Numbered from the stretch's first letter, positions 24,101 through 36,482 are shown. The stretch is 64,000 nucleotides of DNA from Colius striatus (GCF_028858725.1 NC_084781.1:7014513-7078512); one strand, 5' to 3'. Numbers and translations: made by a program. The notes: a model not told the origin generated them from the letters alone.

Positions 24101-25661
24101 CATAGAGCTCAAGGTAGCAGCCTTGGACAGGGAGGTGCAGTATCTTCTGAATAAGGCCAAGTTTGCAAAACCCAAACCCAAAAAGGAGAAGAACACCACG
24201 AAAGCTGATTCGAGCAAGAACGGTACAGCGACCTCTGAGACTGAGAACACTATCCCTCCCACGGAGGGGAAACAAGAAGGTGAGAAGTGCATGGAGAACA
24301 CGTATGTAACTCCTGGTGTGTCATTACCACGTGTAACACGCTCATCTCTCTGCCTTGAGTAAAAGGGAGCTAAGTAAGGGAAGGCAACAGTTAACGGTAG
24401 GTAACTGTAGAATTGAATTAAATTATCTTGATTTTCAAAGACAGCTGAGAACATCCAGGTATGGCAGTGTCCTCTTCCCCCCGCTGTTTGGGGTTTTCTT
24501 CTGTGAAGAAACAGAAAGTACGTGTAAGTTTCCTAGGAAGGCCAGTATCTATCTGGTTGTCATCGAGATAAACCGTCAGTTGTGTTCTGGGTGTCTGGAG
24601 ACAAGAATTCAAAGTGGTGTCCTATATCAAGCAATAGAATGAGCTATTGATGAATTAGATGGCTTAGATGGGCGCCGGGAAAAGACACAAACATATATTG
24701 GGGCACTAAGAGTTGCAGTTGTCTGATATTTTTAAGATCCTCGGGTTCTGATTGCTGGGGTCCTTCTAAATATAGACTTTTAAAATCTGCTGCTTGTCAA
24801 CAGAGTTCCTTGCCAATTCCTCTGGCTCGAGTGAGAGGTCCTGCTTATAGCCACAGCTCCCAAAGTGACTGGCCTGTGCAATAAGTGAATCTCCTGGGCT
24901 TCTAGGCACATCAAGTCTGGCAGATAGAGGCAGCAGAGCAGTTCCATGGTGCTTCTCCAAGTGCTGGAGATCCACTCTGGGAGCGTATTGCTACACCTCT
25001 GCTGAGGCATCACCGCTGGCTTGTCTGTAACCCTCTGCACGAGTCTCCTTGTCTCCCTGCTCCTGATCTGCCTTGTATTTTCCCTCACCTCTTGATTTTT
25101 TTTCAACTCTAATCACAGATAAAGCTGAGGATGCCAGTCCAGCCAAGGAACCTCCTACAGCTGAGAAGGCTGCAACAGATCATGAGCCTGGATCAAACTC
25201 TGGTGGGTAAATGTTTATCTGAGACTCGGTAGCTACAAGTTCCAGCCGTCCGTGTGCTGCTGCCTGTCCTTGCAGCTGTAGGAGGCAGTGAGATGGCAGC
25301 ACCTCCAAGTGTGGGTCAGCTGCTCATCCTGCTAAGAGGAACGCAACTATTGTGGTTCCTCCAGAGTTTCAGTGTACACTGCGAAGCTCTGCTGTGCCAT
25401 TGCCTCCATTTGCTCTGCCGCTGCTGTCACTGGGCCAGCGGCACAGCAGGCCCAGGGCGGTTGTGTCTTCAGCTCCTCGGAGCTGAGTGCCAGTCCCCAA
25501 AGCATTCCCTGACCCTTCCACCACAGACTGAGTCTGGGCAACACTTAACACCTGCTGTGAAAACTTACAGTGTGTAACTGACTTTGTTTTCTTAAACAGG
25601 GTCCAAAAAAGAGAAGAACACAGAAGCTGGAGGAGAAAGCAGGAAAAACGATGAGTTGTAA
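12169..25661 (+). CDS. HYOU1: HYOU1 (GRP170/ORP150), ER-lumenal Hsp70-like chaperone
   Basis: Twenty-four coding exons: 12169-12232, 12457-12550, 13761-13839, 14130-14284, 14388-14464, 15337-15518, 16104-16219, 16940-17123, 17568-17702, 18537-18619, 18719-18851, 19130-19317, 19576-19714, 19827-19887, 20623-20705, 21055-21243, 21406-21605, 21771-21858, 22470-22592, 22953-23086, 23481-23565, 24027-24279, 25119-25202 and 25600-25661. They sum to 2991 nt, or 996 aa (human about 999). The ATG sits in a good context (GCGAGCATGG) and starts a hydrophobic signal peptide. The nucleotide-binding domain spans roughly residues 25-430 ([20 protein letters not shown]). A beta substrate domain follows, then an acidic Lys/Glu insertion (about 590-700), helical lid and basic C-terminus. 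The protein ends KNDEL, an ER-retrieval signal. The protein aids folding and acts as nucleotide exchange factor for BiP. Regulation by ER stress is supported by the ERSE sites upstream. No broken exon was seen. Confidence 0.97.
12551..13760 (+). other. HYOU1 intron 2, no feature
   Basis: This 1.2-kb intron shows no exon, repeat or RNA gene that I recognise. Other HYOU1 introns longer than 500 bp (14465-15336, 15519-16103, 16220-16939, 17703-18536, 19888-20622, 21859-22469, 24280-25118) likewise show nothing beyond ordinary intronic sequence. Confidence 0.5.
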
Positions 25662-26252
25662 CAGCCCTGAAATGCCACTAGTGTCAACATCTATTTATTT
25701 CATGGGTTACTTTCTTTTTATAATGGACCTGGTTAGTCATGGTGTAAAAATGGAACACAACAAATGGCCTGACACCACCATGGGATAGAGATGTACATTT
25801 TATTTCTTGTTCTTTCTGGGCATTTTGCCTCTGCTAACTTAGTGAAACGTTTGTTGGGTTTTTCCTTTCCTATGTGCTTAAAGGTGGCAGTGTGCCCACT
25901 GAGAAGTGTCTCTGTTTCAATGCAGAAGTCACCAATGTGGCTTTTCCCTGGAGAGACGTGAACTCTGTGCCACCCTTCATCTGGTGGGGGTAAATGGGAT
26001 GAATGCAGCAGCAGCTGTAGCAGAGACGGTGTTGTCTTTGCACGTGAGGCCCTAGCTGAAGGAAACAATTTGGGTTTAGCTGACGGGAGGTGTGCTTTCA
26101 TGTGGCTTCCTGGGAAGGCGGAGCAGAACCGGGGCTCAGGATGCTGCATCTGTAGGCTGTTGTTAAAGCCATCTCTGTCCGGGCTCTGTAGCAGAGCCTG
26201 AAAAACAAGGATGGAGACGTGTTAGAGAGGTTTTGGACATAGTTTATTACAA

Positions 26253-26258
26253 AATAAA
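26253..26258 (+). terminator. HYOU1: HYOU1 polyadenylation signal (AATAAA)
   Basis: This is the first canonical AATAAA after the stop codon that suits the gene, giving a 3' UTR of about 600 nt (25,662 to about 26,275). It lies about 470 bp before the SLC37A4 start codon and on the edge of its CpG island, so the two genes are arranged tail to head with little space. Confidence 0.7.
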
Positions 26259-26379
26259 GAAGCTGGGCAGGGGCAGCGCTGAAGGCAAAGGACACAGAGA
26301 GAAGAACCGCGTGGTGCATCGTGTATTTGGGGCAACGCCGGAGGTCGGGGCACAGACTCCCCTCCTTCGTGCTCCCCGT

Positions 26380-26723
26380 GCTCGGGCCGCCTTCCTCCCC
26401 GCCTCCATCCTCCCGCTCGCCGCTGAGTCTGCCCGTGCCCCCTGCTGGCGTCTCCCCCCGCACACAACCAGCGGCGCTTCCCGCCGTGCCCGCGCGGCCG
26501 CGGCGCTCACCGGGAGGGGGCGTGGCCACGGGGCGGGGCCAGGGGCGGGGCGGCGCGCGCCGCTCGGTCGGTGCCCGTTGCCCGTCGCCCGGTCCGCGGC
26601 TGCCGCTCGCCGCCCCTCGGCTCCTCCGGGGCCGTCCGCTCGGCCCGTGCCGCCGTCCGGAGCCGCAGCCGGCCTGTCGCGTGGCGTCCCGTCCCCGCCT
26701 AGGCCCCGGAGGAGCGCGGCGGG
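26380..26723 (+). promoter_or_regulatory. SLC37A4: SLC37A4 CpG-island promoter and 5' UTR
   Basis: The sequence becomes very CpG-rich with GGGCGGGGC-type Sp1 boxes around 26,517-26,550 and no TATA box, and continues through exon 1 into intron 1. It is the only plausible promoter between the HYOU1 poly(A) signal and the SLC37A4 start codon. Confidence 0.65.
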
Positions 26724-29700
26724 ATGGCGGTTGGCCGGTACGGCCGTTACCGGGCCGTGATCTTCACGGCCATGTTCGTCGGGTACACGCTGTACTACTT
26801 CAACCGCAAAACCTTCTCGTTCGTCATGCCCGCCGTGATGGCCGAGGTGCCGCTGGGGAAGGACGAGCTGGGTGAGTGGGGGCCGGTGTCCCGGGGCGGG
26901 CTGCAAGGGGCGGGCGGGCCGCCGTGCCGCCGGGCTGAGGCGCCTCGGGCTCTGCCCCGCCGCAGGTCTCATCACCAGCAGCCAGTCCGCAGCCTACGCC
27001 ATCAGCAAGTTCATCAGCGGCGTCCTCTCGGACCAGATGAGCGCCCGCTGGCTCTTCTCCTCCGGCCTCCTGATGGTGGGCTTGGTCAACGTGGTCTTCT
27101 CCTGGAGCTCCACCGTCACGGCCTTTGCCGGGCTCTGGTTCCTCAACGGACTGGCCCAGGGGCTGGGCTGGCCGCCCTGCGGGAAGATACTGCGAAAGGT
27201 GGGTGGAAAAGGCCAGGGAGGGGAACCTCCTCAGGGCTGTTCTCCTGAGCCATCCCAGCAGCAGGTCTGTGCAGACCACACTGCAGCAGCAGCATTTGCT
27301 CGGAACCTGGAGGAACTCGTGTCAGTTCTTGTCTCCCTCCAGCCAAAGCAGGGGATGCAAACTGCTGGCTGCACCTTCTGCCTGCAGAGGAAGTCTCTTG
27401 TGCACGAGGTTCTGCTTACTCTAAAAAAGAAGCAAAAAGCTTGTTAGTCCTTGCGTTTGCATGCCTCAATTCAGCTCAGTTTGATAAGTAATGTCTCCTG
27501 CTAGCAGATCCTGTCTGCTGTAAGGGACGGAATTTGTTAGAATCCAGTGCTTTAAACATGAAGAGAGATGTCCTATCTCAGCTGTTGTGGTGGTTTGCTC
27601 CTGGGTAAGGGTGGTGAGCAGAATCCACCTACACACGCCAGGAACTGGGGAATTGCGCGTTGCTCAGGTGGAAAACCAGGTAACACACGGAGGAAGGGCA
27701 CGAGCCGAGCCTCTAAGCTGCCCACAGTTTGTTGTTTGTGATAATCTGGGACAGATTGATCTCTGCCTTAGGACAGAAGGAAAGGAGGTCAGCTGCGTGC
27801 TGACTTATCTGGAAAAATGTAAAATCCAGAAACATGTGTAGTAGTGGGAGGAGGGGAAAGATGAACAAGTGCATTCCCCTGCTGTGAGGTGTCTAACTGG
27901 CAGAGGAGGACTGCCTTGAGTGGCTGCGTGCACAGAAAGGAAGGCACAAATAACAGAGCCTGTAGATGTAGTGTTTTCTGAAGAACAGACATTTTCCTGT
28001 TGACCCCAACTGAGTGGTTCTGGCTCTGAGCACACACTACAATGCAGAGCTGATCGTGCCTGATACCTCATGCAAAAGCGAGTCCTAAAGTTACCCCGTG
28101 ACTGTGTGTCCATGCACGAGCCCGTGCCAGCAGACCTCTCTGGGAGGACACCGTTCCCAGTGAGTGAGTACGCACAACCGTGCGCTCTTAAATTTCCCTC
28201 TCCCAGCCCACGTCTCGGTTTCACGGCCTGTAAATGGAAACGTGTCCGAGCTGGCTTGCGATGTGAGCACCTGTCAGGCTCCCGTGGCTGACCCTTGCTT
28301 AACATTTGCGGTTCCCTGCCTGGCTACATAGCAAAGAGCGGGCTCTCCCTTCAGCTGATTTTGTAGCTTTGGATCTGAGCTGCCCCAAACCCACACCATG
28401 TGGCTCAATTGAGGACTTTCGGGTGCAGCATCGCTCTCTTTTCCAGACCTCACGCTGTTTTCATTGTTGTTCAGTGGTTTGAGCCATCCCAGTTTGGGAC
28501 CTGGTGGGCAATCCTGTCTACAAGCATGAACCTGGCCGGAGGCTTGGGCCCCATCGTCGCTGCTGTCATGTCTCTGAGCTATGACTGGCGTGTGATTCTG
28601 TCCTTCTCCGGCTTCATCTGCGTTGTCGTCTCTTTTGCTTGCCTTGTCCTGATTAAAAACGAGCCATCGGATGTCGGGCTGCCCAACATTGAACAAGGAG
28701 CTAAGAAGGGGAAGAAAGGTGGGTGTGAGGCTTCAGTGTCAGCAGGCAGCTGCAGGAGAGGGTGCTGTGCCTTCTGTGTTCTGGCATGGATGTGTCACAG
28801 TCGGTGTGCTGAGATCCTCCTCTTTCTGGCTTCCCGAAGCTGCTATTTGGCAGACGCCTTTTCAGCAGCTTTGTCCTGGTAACTGCTGAGCTGCTGCGTG
28901 ACAGTTACAAGTCATAGAAACAAAGCCTCAGTCTAACTGTTGTATGAGGTCCTGAGACCATCACAGCAAAGTGCAGCAGAACAAGAGCCAGACTGCCAGT
29001 TCCTCCTGCTGCTTGGCCTGACCATGGCCACGTGTGCGCTACTGGGATGCTTGTGGCTGACTGTTTCACCTCTCTGTGTAATATCTTCCCACTACCCGTG
29101 CCCCACTGACAGTTTTCTTGGGGCTTTGTTTGCTCAGGTTGAGGTCTGAGTCTCCGTGGGGGCACTGGAGTGAGAAGAAATGCAACAGCAGGGAATGGTT
29201 CCTTAACCTGGCCTTCCTCTCCTTCGCATGGGCAGAGGACAGGCAGTTCTCCCCTCACCCGAATGTGGGTTCTGTTGACCCTTGGCTTGCAGTGGACTCT
29301 GCTCAGTGTTTTCTGCCCTTACTAAGGACATCTAGTTAGTAAATGTTTGTTCAGAACGCTGAATACGGCGCTTCTCTTAAAGCAGAACAGGTAGAGGGGA
29401 ATTGCAACAGAGGTTTGCTGTAGGATTTTAAAGGCAGGTGGCAACTCAGCCTATCTTCCTTGCTGCCCTGCGATGCCTGCGCTGACAGGCTCAACCTCTT
29501 TGTGTAGGAAGACAGTGTTGCTTCCCCAGAAGGTTCTCTGGGGAGGGCAGGTTTGGAGGCAGTCCTGGAGGACTGATGCAAAAATCAAGGTAGCACCTGA
29601 AAGTCAGCATCTTTGTTTGGGTCTCTTTCGTTTGGTAGTGGCTTTTGGAGGCCACTCAAAACATTAGCACAAAACCTGGAGAAGCAGATCACTTTCCTAA

Positions 29701-32700
29701 CAACCCTCATGAAGGGTTTATTGGTTTATTTTATCCTGATCTTCCTTACAGGTTCCTCCAGCGACAACAGCACTTTGACAGAGCTGCTGCTCTCACCGTA
29801 CCTCTGGGTGCTCTCTACAGGCTACCTGGTTGTTTTTGGAGTGAAAACGTGCTGTACCGACTGGGGACAGCTCTTCCTGATCCAGGAGAGGGGACAATCC
29901 ATGCTTGTGGGTAAGATGTAGAGCTGCATCGTTAAGCTTCGTGGCTGCAGCCTGGGAGGCCTTGCCCAGAGCTTGACTGAGTCTGGGAAGTGGACAGAGG
30001 CACCTTCACTGGGCAGACTTGTTTGCCTCCCTCCCATCCATCTGCTTAGAGTTTTGCAGGTATTGATGGAGCTCAGGGATGAAGTGACTGTGTGCACCGA
30101 GTGCCTTGATGCTAGGGCCCTCCTGGGAATGGCAGATGGGTGGATGTTCCTGGACGAGGACAAGCTGGAGGGTGCAAGCTCCCAGCGAGTTGATAGCAGA
30201 TGAGCTTCATCTAAAGCATATGACAGCTTTATTGTTGTGGCCTGACCTTCATCATTCAGTGTTGCTGCATCTGTGTTCTAGGTAGCTCCTACATGAGTGC
30301 CTTGGAGATTGGAGGTCTGGTGGGAAGCATTGCTGCTGGATACCTTTCTGACAGAGCAGTAGCAAGAGTAAGTAATCTGGACTTTCCGGTGAGCTGGGCC
30401 CTTAACACAAGTGCCAGTTTGAGGTGCTTCAGAATTGTTACAGTTTGTTTTGGTTACCTTTGTGATTGCTTAAAGATGATTTACCCCCGTCCCTCTCTAA
30501 TACCTATGCCAGTAGTGGATCAGAATGTTTCCCTTGCTTATGTTGCTCTGGAGATTGAGGATGCTTAGACTGCAGAAGCAGACAGCTGCTGCCTCATGCT
30601 AGGGAACATCCTTTCTCAGTACTGTGTTTCTTTCTTCTGTCTTCTCCGCTCTTCTTTGAAATGGGACTCTTGTAAATCAGAGCACTCTTGACTAACTCTT
30701 TCCCTTTACGTGGAGGTCTGTTGGGAGGGACGTGACCCATCTCAACAGCTTGTCTAAGGTGCTCAGTCAGGTGGTGTTGCCAGTGCGTGGTACAAGTGAG
30801 AGAAGCAAGCCTGTGCCCAGTTGTGCTGCATGCCTGGGAGCAAGCGCCGAGCACCCTGAGAAGGTTTTGGGAACTGTATATGTCCACCTGTTGGGTTTTA
30901 GGTGTTTGATGTGGTGTAATTTGTGGGCTTTACTTTGCTCTCTGGATTTTTGTGGTGAAAGAGATCTGAGTGTTGATAGTTGTCTTTTGGCTGAAAAAAA
31001 AACCCATGTTAAAATCCAGCGGTGGGATCTGGAGCCAAATTCAGAGTGGAAACAGGGAGCAGGTGGTAACAGAGAAGTATCATTTGTCACTAGGAACTGC
31101 TTCTGTGGTGGGTTGACTGCGGGCAGCCCTGAAACCCAACCTTGCTAAAAGGTGCTTGTGAGGCACCGCCCGTGTTCTGACAGGGCTATGTGGACGGGTT
31201 ACTACAAGTATAAAATGGAAAGAGCCCTTCCTTCCAGTTTCTGACCCTGTGTCTCCCTTACCATGTCACAGGTGGGTCTATCGAGCTACGGGAACCCTCG
31301 GCACACGCTGCTGCTCTCCATGATGGCTGGGATGTGCGTGTCCATGTTCCTGTTCCGCGTGACAGTCACAGGCGATTCTCCCAAGGTAATGCACGCATGG
31401 GCAGCTGATGTAGGCTGTAGGGAGAGCCCTTTGATGGTGAGGAGTGTGATGGTAGGGAGTGTGACTCTCTTCTTCACCCTTCCCAAGAGCTGCAAGCTTG
31501 CATTCTCTTGGTTTGCAGTGCAGAGAAGTGGGATAACTTGGTCTAGTTTGGGCTGCTGCTGCCACAGTGGGCTGGGGTACCCTGCGTTGCTGGTGATGGT
31601 GTCCACACAACTTGCATCTGCCCTTGTGATTGCAAAGGAAATGCCACTTCTTTTCTCCTTTTTCTTTTTTTTCTCTTCTTCAGGAAAATCACCTCTGGAC
31701 TGTAGTCTTTCAACCTCTAGCTGATCTTACAGGCCTAAAAGAACAAGAGGTTTCTGCCTTGCATTTTTCCTCCCTCTGCCTGTTTCTGCTTTCGCTGATC
31801 CACCTTTTTCCTATCCTGAGAGGTTGGTTAGCCCCACAGAACTTAGAACCAGGGCACTGAGAAGAGATTACTGTAAGTTTTGTAAAAGCAACCTGTTCTT
31901 AAAATAATTTGATTACACTAACTGACCAAAAAAAGCCTGAGTAGAAAAGTTTTCAGTTCTTAGGTAGGAGGTTCTGAGGATGTTTGTTCATCAGGTAAAA
32001 TGTAGTCAGTTAAGGGTTCTCACAAGTGAGGTCAGGAGGAATGATTGTCCTCCTGCGGGTGCCATCCTGATGAATTTTTGGCAAGTGTTTTCTCAATTTT
32101 TTCTTTCTTTTTCCCATCTGGAAAATAAGATGATGCTCTCTTTCTCCTGGGCATCTTGAAATGTTTATAGTTCAAAAAGCATGCTGTAACCTGGAGGTGG
32201 TCAAGTTACTCATCCCTCGTGGTCCTTTCACAAGTGACTGACAAGCGCTAAACCAGGTAGTTTTCTCAGAGCGTAAGCTACCACCAAAGCTGGTTTTGTT
32301 TGGTTTGGTTTCTGTCTTTGTGTAGTAACACAGAGGTTATCAGATAGTGGCTTCTCACAAATACAGATTCTCTGATCAGCCGCTTGTAAAATGAGGAAAG
32401 CTTTTAGCTTTCCTGTGACAGCACCTCCATTCACAGTGCTCTCCTGTGACTTCACGGGCTCATTGCCCATCTCCCTTCAATGCAGTGCTAGTTTCTTGCA
32501 AAACAACCTGTGTCGTGGATACGCAATATAGGGGGCAGAACTGTAGAAGGGGAAGCTATGCTGCCCAGCAAAGTGTGTGATGGAGCTGCATGTACCCCAG
32601 GTCTGTCGTTGGGCCAGGGACCTGGTGTCAGACTGAAAATGTCAAAACCCCCTTGTGCCTTGCATAGGACCCAAGATTTCTCAGCAGCTGCTGATTGACA

Positions 32701-33410
32701 CTGCTAAGATGCACAGATGCTCTTTCTGATCTTGACTTGTTTTGGCAGCTGTGGATCCTGACACTGGGAGCTGTGTTTGGGTTCTGCTCGTACGGGCCCA
32801 TCGCCCTCTTCGGGGTGATCGCCAACGAGAGCGCTCCTGGCAACCTGTGCGGCACCTCCCACGCCATAGTGGCTCTCATGGCCAACGGTGAGCAGCGCCA
32901 GTTCCTGCCAGAACAAACAAAACCCATTGTGTGTTCTTGATGAAGCGTGGTCTGGCCCCTGGGCGCTGAGTTCCTGATGGTGGGAAGCCAGCTCAGAATC
33001 ACAGAGTGGCAGGGGCTGGAAGGGACCAAGCAGAGAGAGGGAAGGGAGCAGAAGGGAGCAGGGTAGAGATATCAGAGCTGGGTGCTGCAGGGCTGCTCTG
33101 GCTGTACCTGGCTGGGTTTCACCTCATGCTTTGAGTTCAGAGCAGGCCCCAGGAAGTTTTAAACACATGAAAACGAGTATCAGTGGATGAAATGTAGATG
33201 CACAAGTGTTGCTAGTGTTGTGTTTGTTTCCCCTTGCTTACAGTTGGGGGTTTTCTGGCTGGACTGCCCTTCAGCACCATTGCCAAGCACTACAGCTGGG
33301 CCACGGCCTTCTGGGTAGCCGAAATCACCTGTACCATGAGCACAGTCATTTTCTTCTTACTCCGGAACATCTGCACCAAGATGGGACGGGTTCCCAAGAA
33401 GGCTGACTGA
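26724..33410 (+). CDS. SLC37A4: SLC37A4, ER glucose-6-phosphate:phosphate antiporter (G6PT)
   Basis: Constitutive coding exons: 26724-26871, 26966-27198, 28475-28718, 29752-29910, 30282-30367, 31272-31385, 32749-32887 and 33244-33410. They total 1290 nt, or 429 aa, the same length as human. An alternative 66-nt exon (31684-31749) would give 451 aa. The protein is a polytopic MFS organophosphate antiporter that moves glucose-6-phosphate into the ER lumen for glucose-6-phosphatase, in glycogenolysis and gluconeogenesis; human loss causes glycogen storage disease Ib. The N-terminus [13 protein letters not shown] retains Arg28, a residue essential in human. Other family stretches are [45 protein letters not shown] and AKHYSW. 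The C-terminus KKAD fits the KKXX ER-retrieval rule. The start is fixed by the match to human MAAQGYGYYR. HYOU1, another ER protein, lies just upstream. Confidence 0.97.
31684..31749 (+). other. SLC37A4: SLC37A4 alternative exon 7 (22 codons)
   Basis: A CAG acceptor and a weak GTTTCT donor bound 66 nt that read in phase 0 between exons 6 and 8. The 22 residues contain [18 protein letters not shown]. This resembles the human exon-7 peptide of the variant transporter (vG6PT), which as I recall has WTLALHPLAELTGFTEHE. In human that exon is included in brain, heart and muscle. Conserved length, phase and pattern (PLA-[DE]-LTG) argue for a real cassette exon rather than chance. Confidence 0.85.
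32992..33030 (-). mobile_element. Short CR1 LINE 3'-end fragment
   Basis: The string AGAATCACAGAGTGGC followed by GGGCTGGAAGGGACC matches the reverse complement of the end of avian CR1 LINEs. Only about 40 bp are recognisable, inside the SLC37A4 intron between 32887 and 33244. It is an old, heavily truncated copy. Confidence 0.5.
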
Positions 33411-34690
33411 GGAGAAGCTGCTGGGTGAAAAGGATGCTCCCACACCCATGTGAATGATGCTCATTTTTGGTTTAACTGGCCTAAGAGTGAGTTTACCTCT
33501 TGCTGCAACCTAGATAAAAAATGTCTCAATTTCTCATCTACTGTTGGGTTTGTGAGGGCACACGGTGTCTGCTACTGATCACTTTTTCCCTCGAGATGTG
33601 ATAATTCAGCTAGTTTACAGTTGCCATGATTTCAGTGTCCGTCCTTCTCACTGCACCGTGGGTGAAGCAAGCGGGCTCTGTGCCCGAGCTTCTCCCCTGA
33701 AAGTTCTCTAATACCAGCAGCCTCAGGTGCTGCCATGTTTAGTTCTGACCTCGCTGTTTGTCTCAGCCATCAGCTGTCAGCTCAGCCTCATTGTTTAGGG
33801 ATGCTGGAGGGAGCCTTCCCTGCGCTCGGTCATCCCTGCACAGCTGTCTCTGTTTACTTAAAGCATGAGCTCCCCGGAGCAGGGACGGAGCGATGACTGA
33901 TGATGATTACAGCTGGGCCTCGGGGCTGATCTGAGAGCAGCGTGGCTTTAGGTTTACCTGGGGTAGGCCATGTGGAGCGGGGCAGGTGTTTTGCTCCGGA
34001 GGGGCGGCCGCCGCTGCGGTGCTGTGGCAGAGCTCCCCACAGCACTTGGAAACAGGCACGTTTCCAAGACCTTCTTGGCACTTGGCAAGAGAGCATTTCA
34101 AGCAGCTCCTTGTGGTGAACTGATCCTGCCCACTGTGATTTCTGTGTAGTGTTAATGATTTGCAGGGCAGGCAGCTGCTGCCAAAGCGGCTCGTAGCAAG
34201 TGCCCTGCAGAGCAGCCAGGACAACCAGCCCGGCCCCAGGTATTGCGACATCAGCCACCCCCAGCCCATGGCTCCTGCCCCCGGAGGTCTGGAAAGTCCA
34301 CGTTCCCAGCACAGGATTGTATGTTTTCAGGACAGTCTAGGATGGTGTCAGTGCGGGGCTGTGTCTGTCTGTGCATCAGCCTCAGCAGAGGCACCACTAC
34401 GAGCCAGCAGCCCTGAGCAGTCAGGCCCAGCGCTCCTTGCAATAAGTAGACTCAGGTTTTTAACTGGGATGTTTTTAAATATCCTCGTTTTTCCCCAGAA
34501 GGACTTTAGTGCTTTAAGAGTCCTGCAAGAGGCAAGTTAGTGCAGAACCTACGTGCAGGTCCTCTGCTGCACAGTTTGGTTGCAAGAGTAGTTAGCCAGC
34601 CTTAATTAAAACAATGGAAGCGAATTACATTTTGTACTTAATTGTGTGATCTTTTACTATCTGTGAAATAAAAATGGAGCAGTCTCACAA
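33411..34690 (+). other. SLC37A4: SLC37A4 3' UTR with poly(A) signal at 34667-34672
   Basis: No coding frame is supported here. A canonical AATAAA at 34667-34672 ends a 3' UTR of about 1.28 kb. The TRAPPC4 signal on the opposite strand lies at 34826-34821, so the two transcripts converge with only about 100-150 bp between probable cleavage sites. Confidence 0.75.
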
Positions 34691-34820
34691 GGGCTCTGGT
34701 TGTCTTATGGAGAACGGTGCCAGCGGAACCACTCCAACCCGTTCATCCTCTTGAGGCACTACTGGCACAAATTCCACCTGCCAGCAGAGACCCAACATCC
34801 ATCCGCCATGCTGAGGAACT

Positions 34821-34826
34821 TTTATT
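34821..34826 (-). terminator. TRAPPC4: TRAPPC4 polyadenylation signal
   Basis: TTTATT on the + strand is AATAAA on the minus strand. It lies about 370 bp past the TRAPPC4 stop codon and is the first canonical signal downstream in that direction. Confidence 0.7.
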
Positions 34827-35195
34827 ACTTACACACAGAAAGAAACCCTCTGCAAAACCATAAGTTAGAGCTATACAGGAAAAACATATATGTACAATTG
34901 TGAAAGGAAAGGAAGAATGGACAGTGGTAAGGACTAAGGCTGCAGAGCTGCACCTCCTCCCTTCCTTCACTGAAGGGCAGCTAAGCCACAGCAGCGGAGG
35001 AAGTCTCTGTGGCCCAGTGTAAACAGTAGTAACGACTGAGTTTCAGGTACGTTTCACGGCAAAGGGGATAAATAGAAGCATGCTGGGGGAATACACACTC
35101 TCTCTTGTGGAGGAGCGAGTTCCAGCAGAGGCGAGATGGGGAAGAGAGGTCCTGCTCCTCAGAGAAAGGAGTCTGTGCCACAGGGGAGGCTTCCT

Positions 35196-36482
35196 CTATG
35201 ATCCAGGTCCAAAGGGTCCAGCCTTCTCTGCCACCTCCAGAGCAAGTTTCAAGTTCTGGTCAAACAACTCACATCTGAAACAATCAGAAGAGAGCAGGGG
35301 ATGACTTTACCGACGGAACAGCCTAAGGAAGACATGATCGCCACGTCCTTCAGCTCTGTGTCCTAGGTGAGAGTCCCTGAGTCACGGAGATAGCAACCTG
35401 ACTGCTGTCAAATGTGGGTTTGGCTGCTAATTAAGATTTGCAGACAGCAGGGCTCAAGAAGAGCACCCCCCGTTTCCCCAGCACTGGAAACGCACAGGTC
35501 AGTGTCCATCCCTGCTGTGTATCTCCCCCTTCCCTCGACCTCTGGGTCTGCATTGCTACTGACCGTCAGGGCCATCTGCATTTGTCACTGCACAGGCAGA
35601 AAGTGACGAGGGGCTGCGGCTGCACCATTAGAAGCGGGTCTATCCTTACCGGATTGGCATCTCCAGGGAGTAGAAAGGATTCTTCAGAGCAAAGTCCGAG
35701 TAAATCTCATAGATCTTGCGGAGAAGGGCGTCGATCCCTGCCTGCCTTGGGTCAGCAAGGACCACGAATTTGATCCCTGGGGCCAGGGTGAGAGGAGTGT
35801 GAGGAAGCCAAGCTCGGTGAGAGCCCGGGGCTGTGCAGCGCTGGGGCCGCAGGCGGTGTGGTACCTGTCAGTGTCTGGAAGCAGTGCAGCTTGAAGGTGT
35901 CTGTCTCCAGCATCTCGATCCCGGAGCTCCCAACCTCGGGCGACAGCTGCGAGCCGATGGCAAACAGCCTGCGGGGAGAAGGCTCTCAGTGAAGGCAGAG
36001 GGGCCACCCCGTCCATCCCCCCCGCGCCACGCCGCGTCCCTCCGCGTCTCACGAGTGGAACATGGAGGCCAGCATCAGCTTCTCGTTGGAGGAGAGGCGG
36101 TGGCGGCCGAAGCGGATGGACACCGGGTAGTTGGCCGGGTTGCCCAGGAACTCCAACACATCCTTCCCATCCGCCGTGAAGCGCCCGTTGACCTCCGCGC
36201 CGTTGATGGCCAACACGGCGTGTCCCACTGCGGGAACAGCGCGATGTCACCCCCCCGGCCCTGCCGCCGCCGCCGCCCCGGCCCCGGCCCTGCCGCCGCC
36301 GCCGCACCGCGGATGCCGTCGCGCTGTCCGAAGGCGACGACGACTCGTTCGTCGTGCGGGCGCAGGACGAGGTCGAGCGGGAAGCTGAAGGTCTTCTCGG
36401 TGTCGGCGCGGGGCGCGTAGTGGTCCAGCTGGTAGATGAGGCCGCCTGCCTTGTTCACCACGTAGACGCTGAAGATCGCCAT
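35196..36482 (-). CDS. TRAPPC4: TRAPPC4 (synbindin), core TRAPP tethering subunit
   Basis: Five exons on the minus strand: 36482-36308, 36227-36053, 35968-35865, 35776-35650 and 35274-35196. They total 660 nt, or 219 aa, identical in length to human. The start [20 protein letters not shown] matches the human N-terminus. The protein has a longin/sedlin-type core interrupted by the atypical PDZ-like insertion (about residues 45-105, containing GHAVLAING and [15 protein letters not shown]). The C-terminal half contains [15 protein letters not shown] and [16 protein letters not shown], and the protein ends in GPFGPGS. It is a core subunit of TRAPP II and III, which activate Rab1 for ER-to-Golgi transport and autophagy. 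It diverges from RPS25 across a 127-bp shared promoter. All junctions are GT-AG and in phase; no anomaly was seen. Confidence 0.97.

Noticed and set aside
27580-27640. Start of another ERVL-type LTR in SLC37A4 intron 2
   Set aside because: Only a short TGTGGTGGTTTG string matches; the following sequence lacks the expected landmarks.
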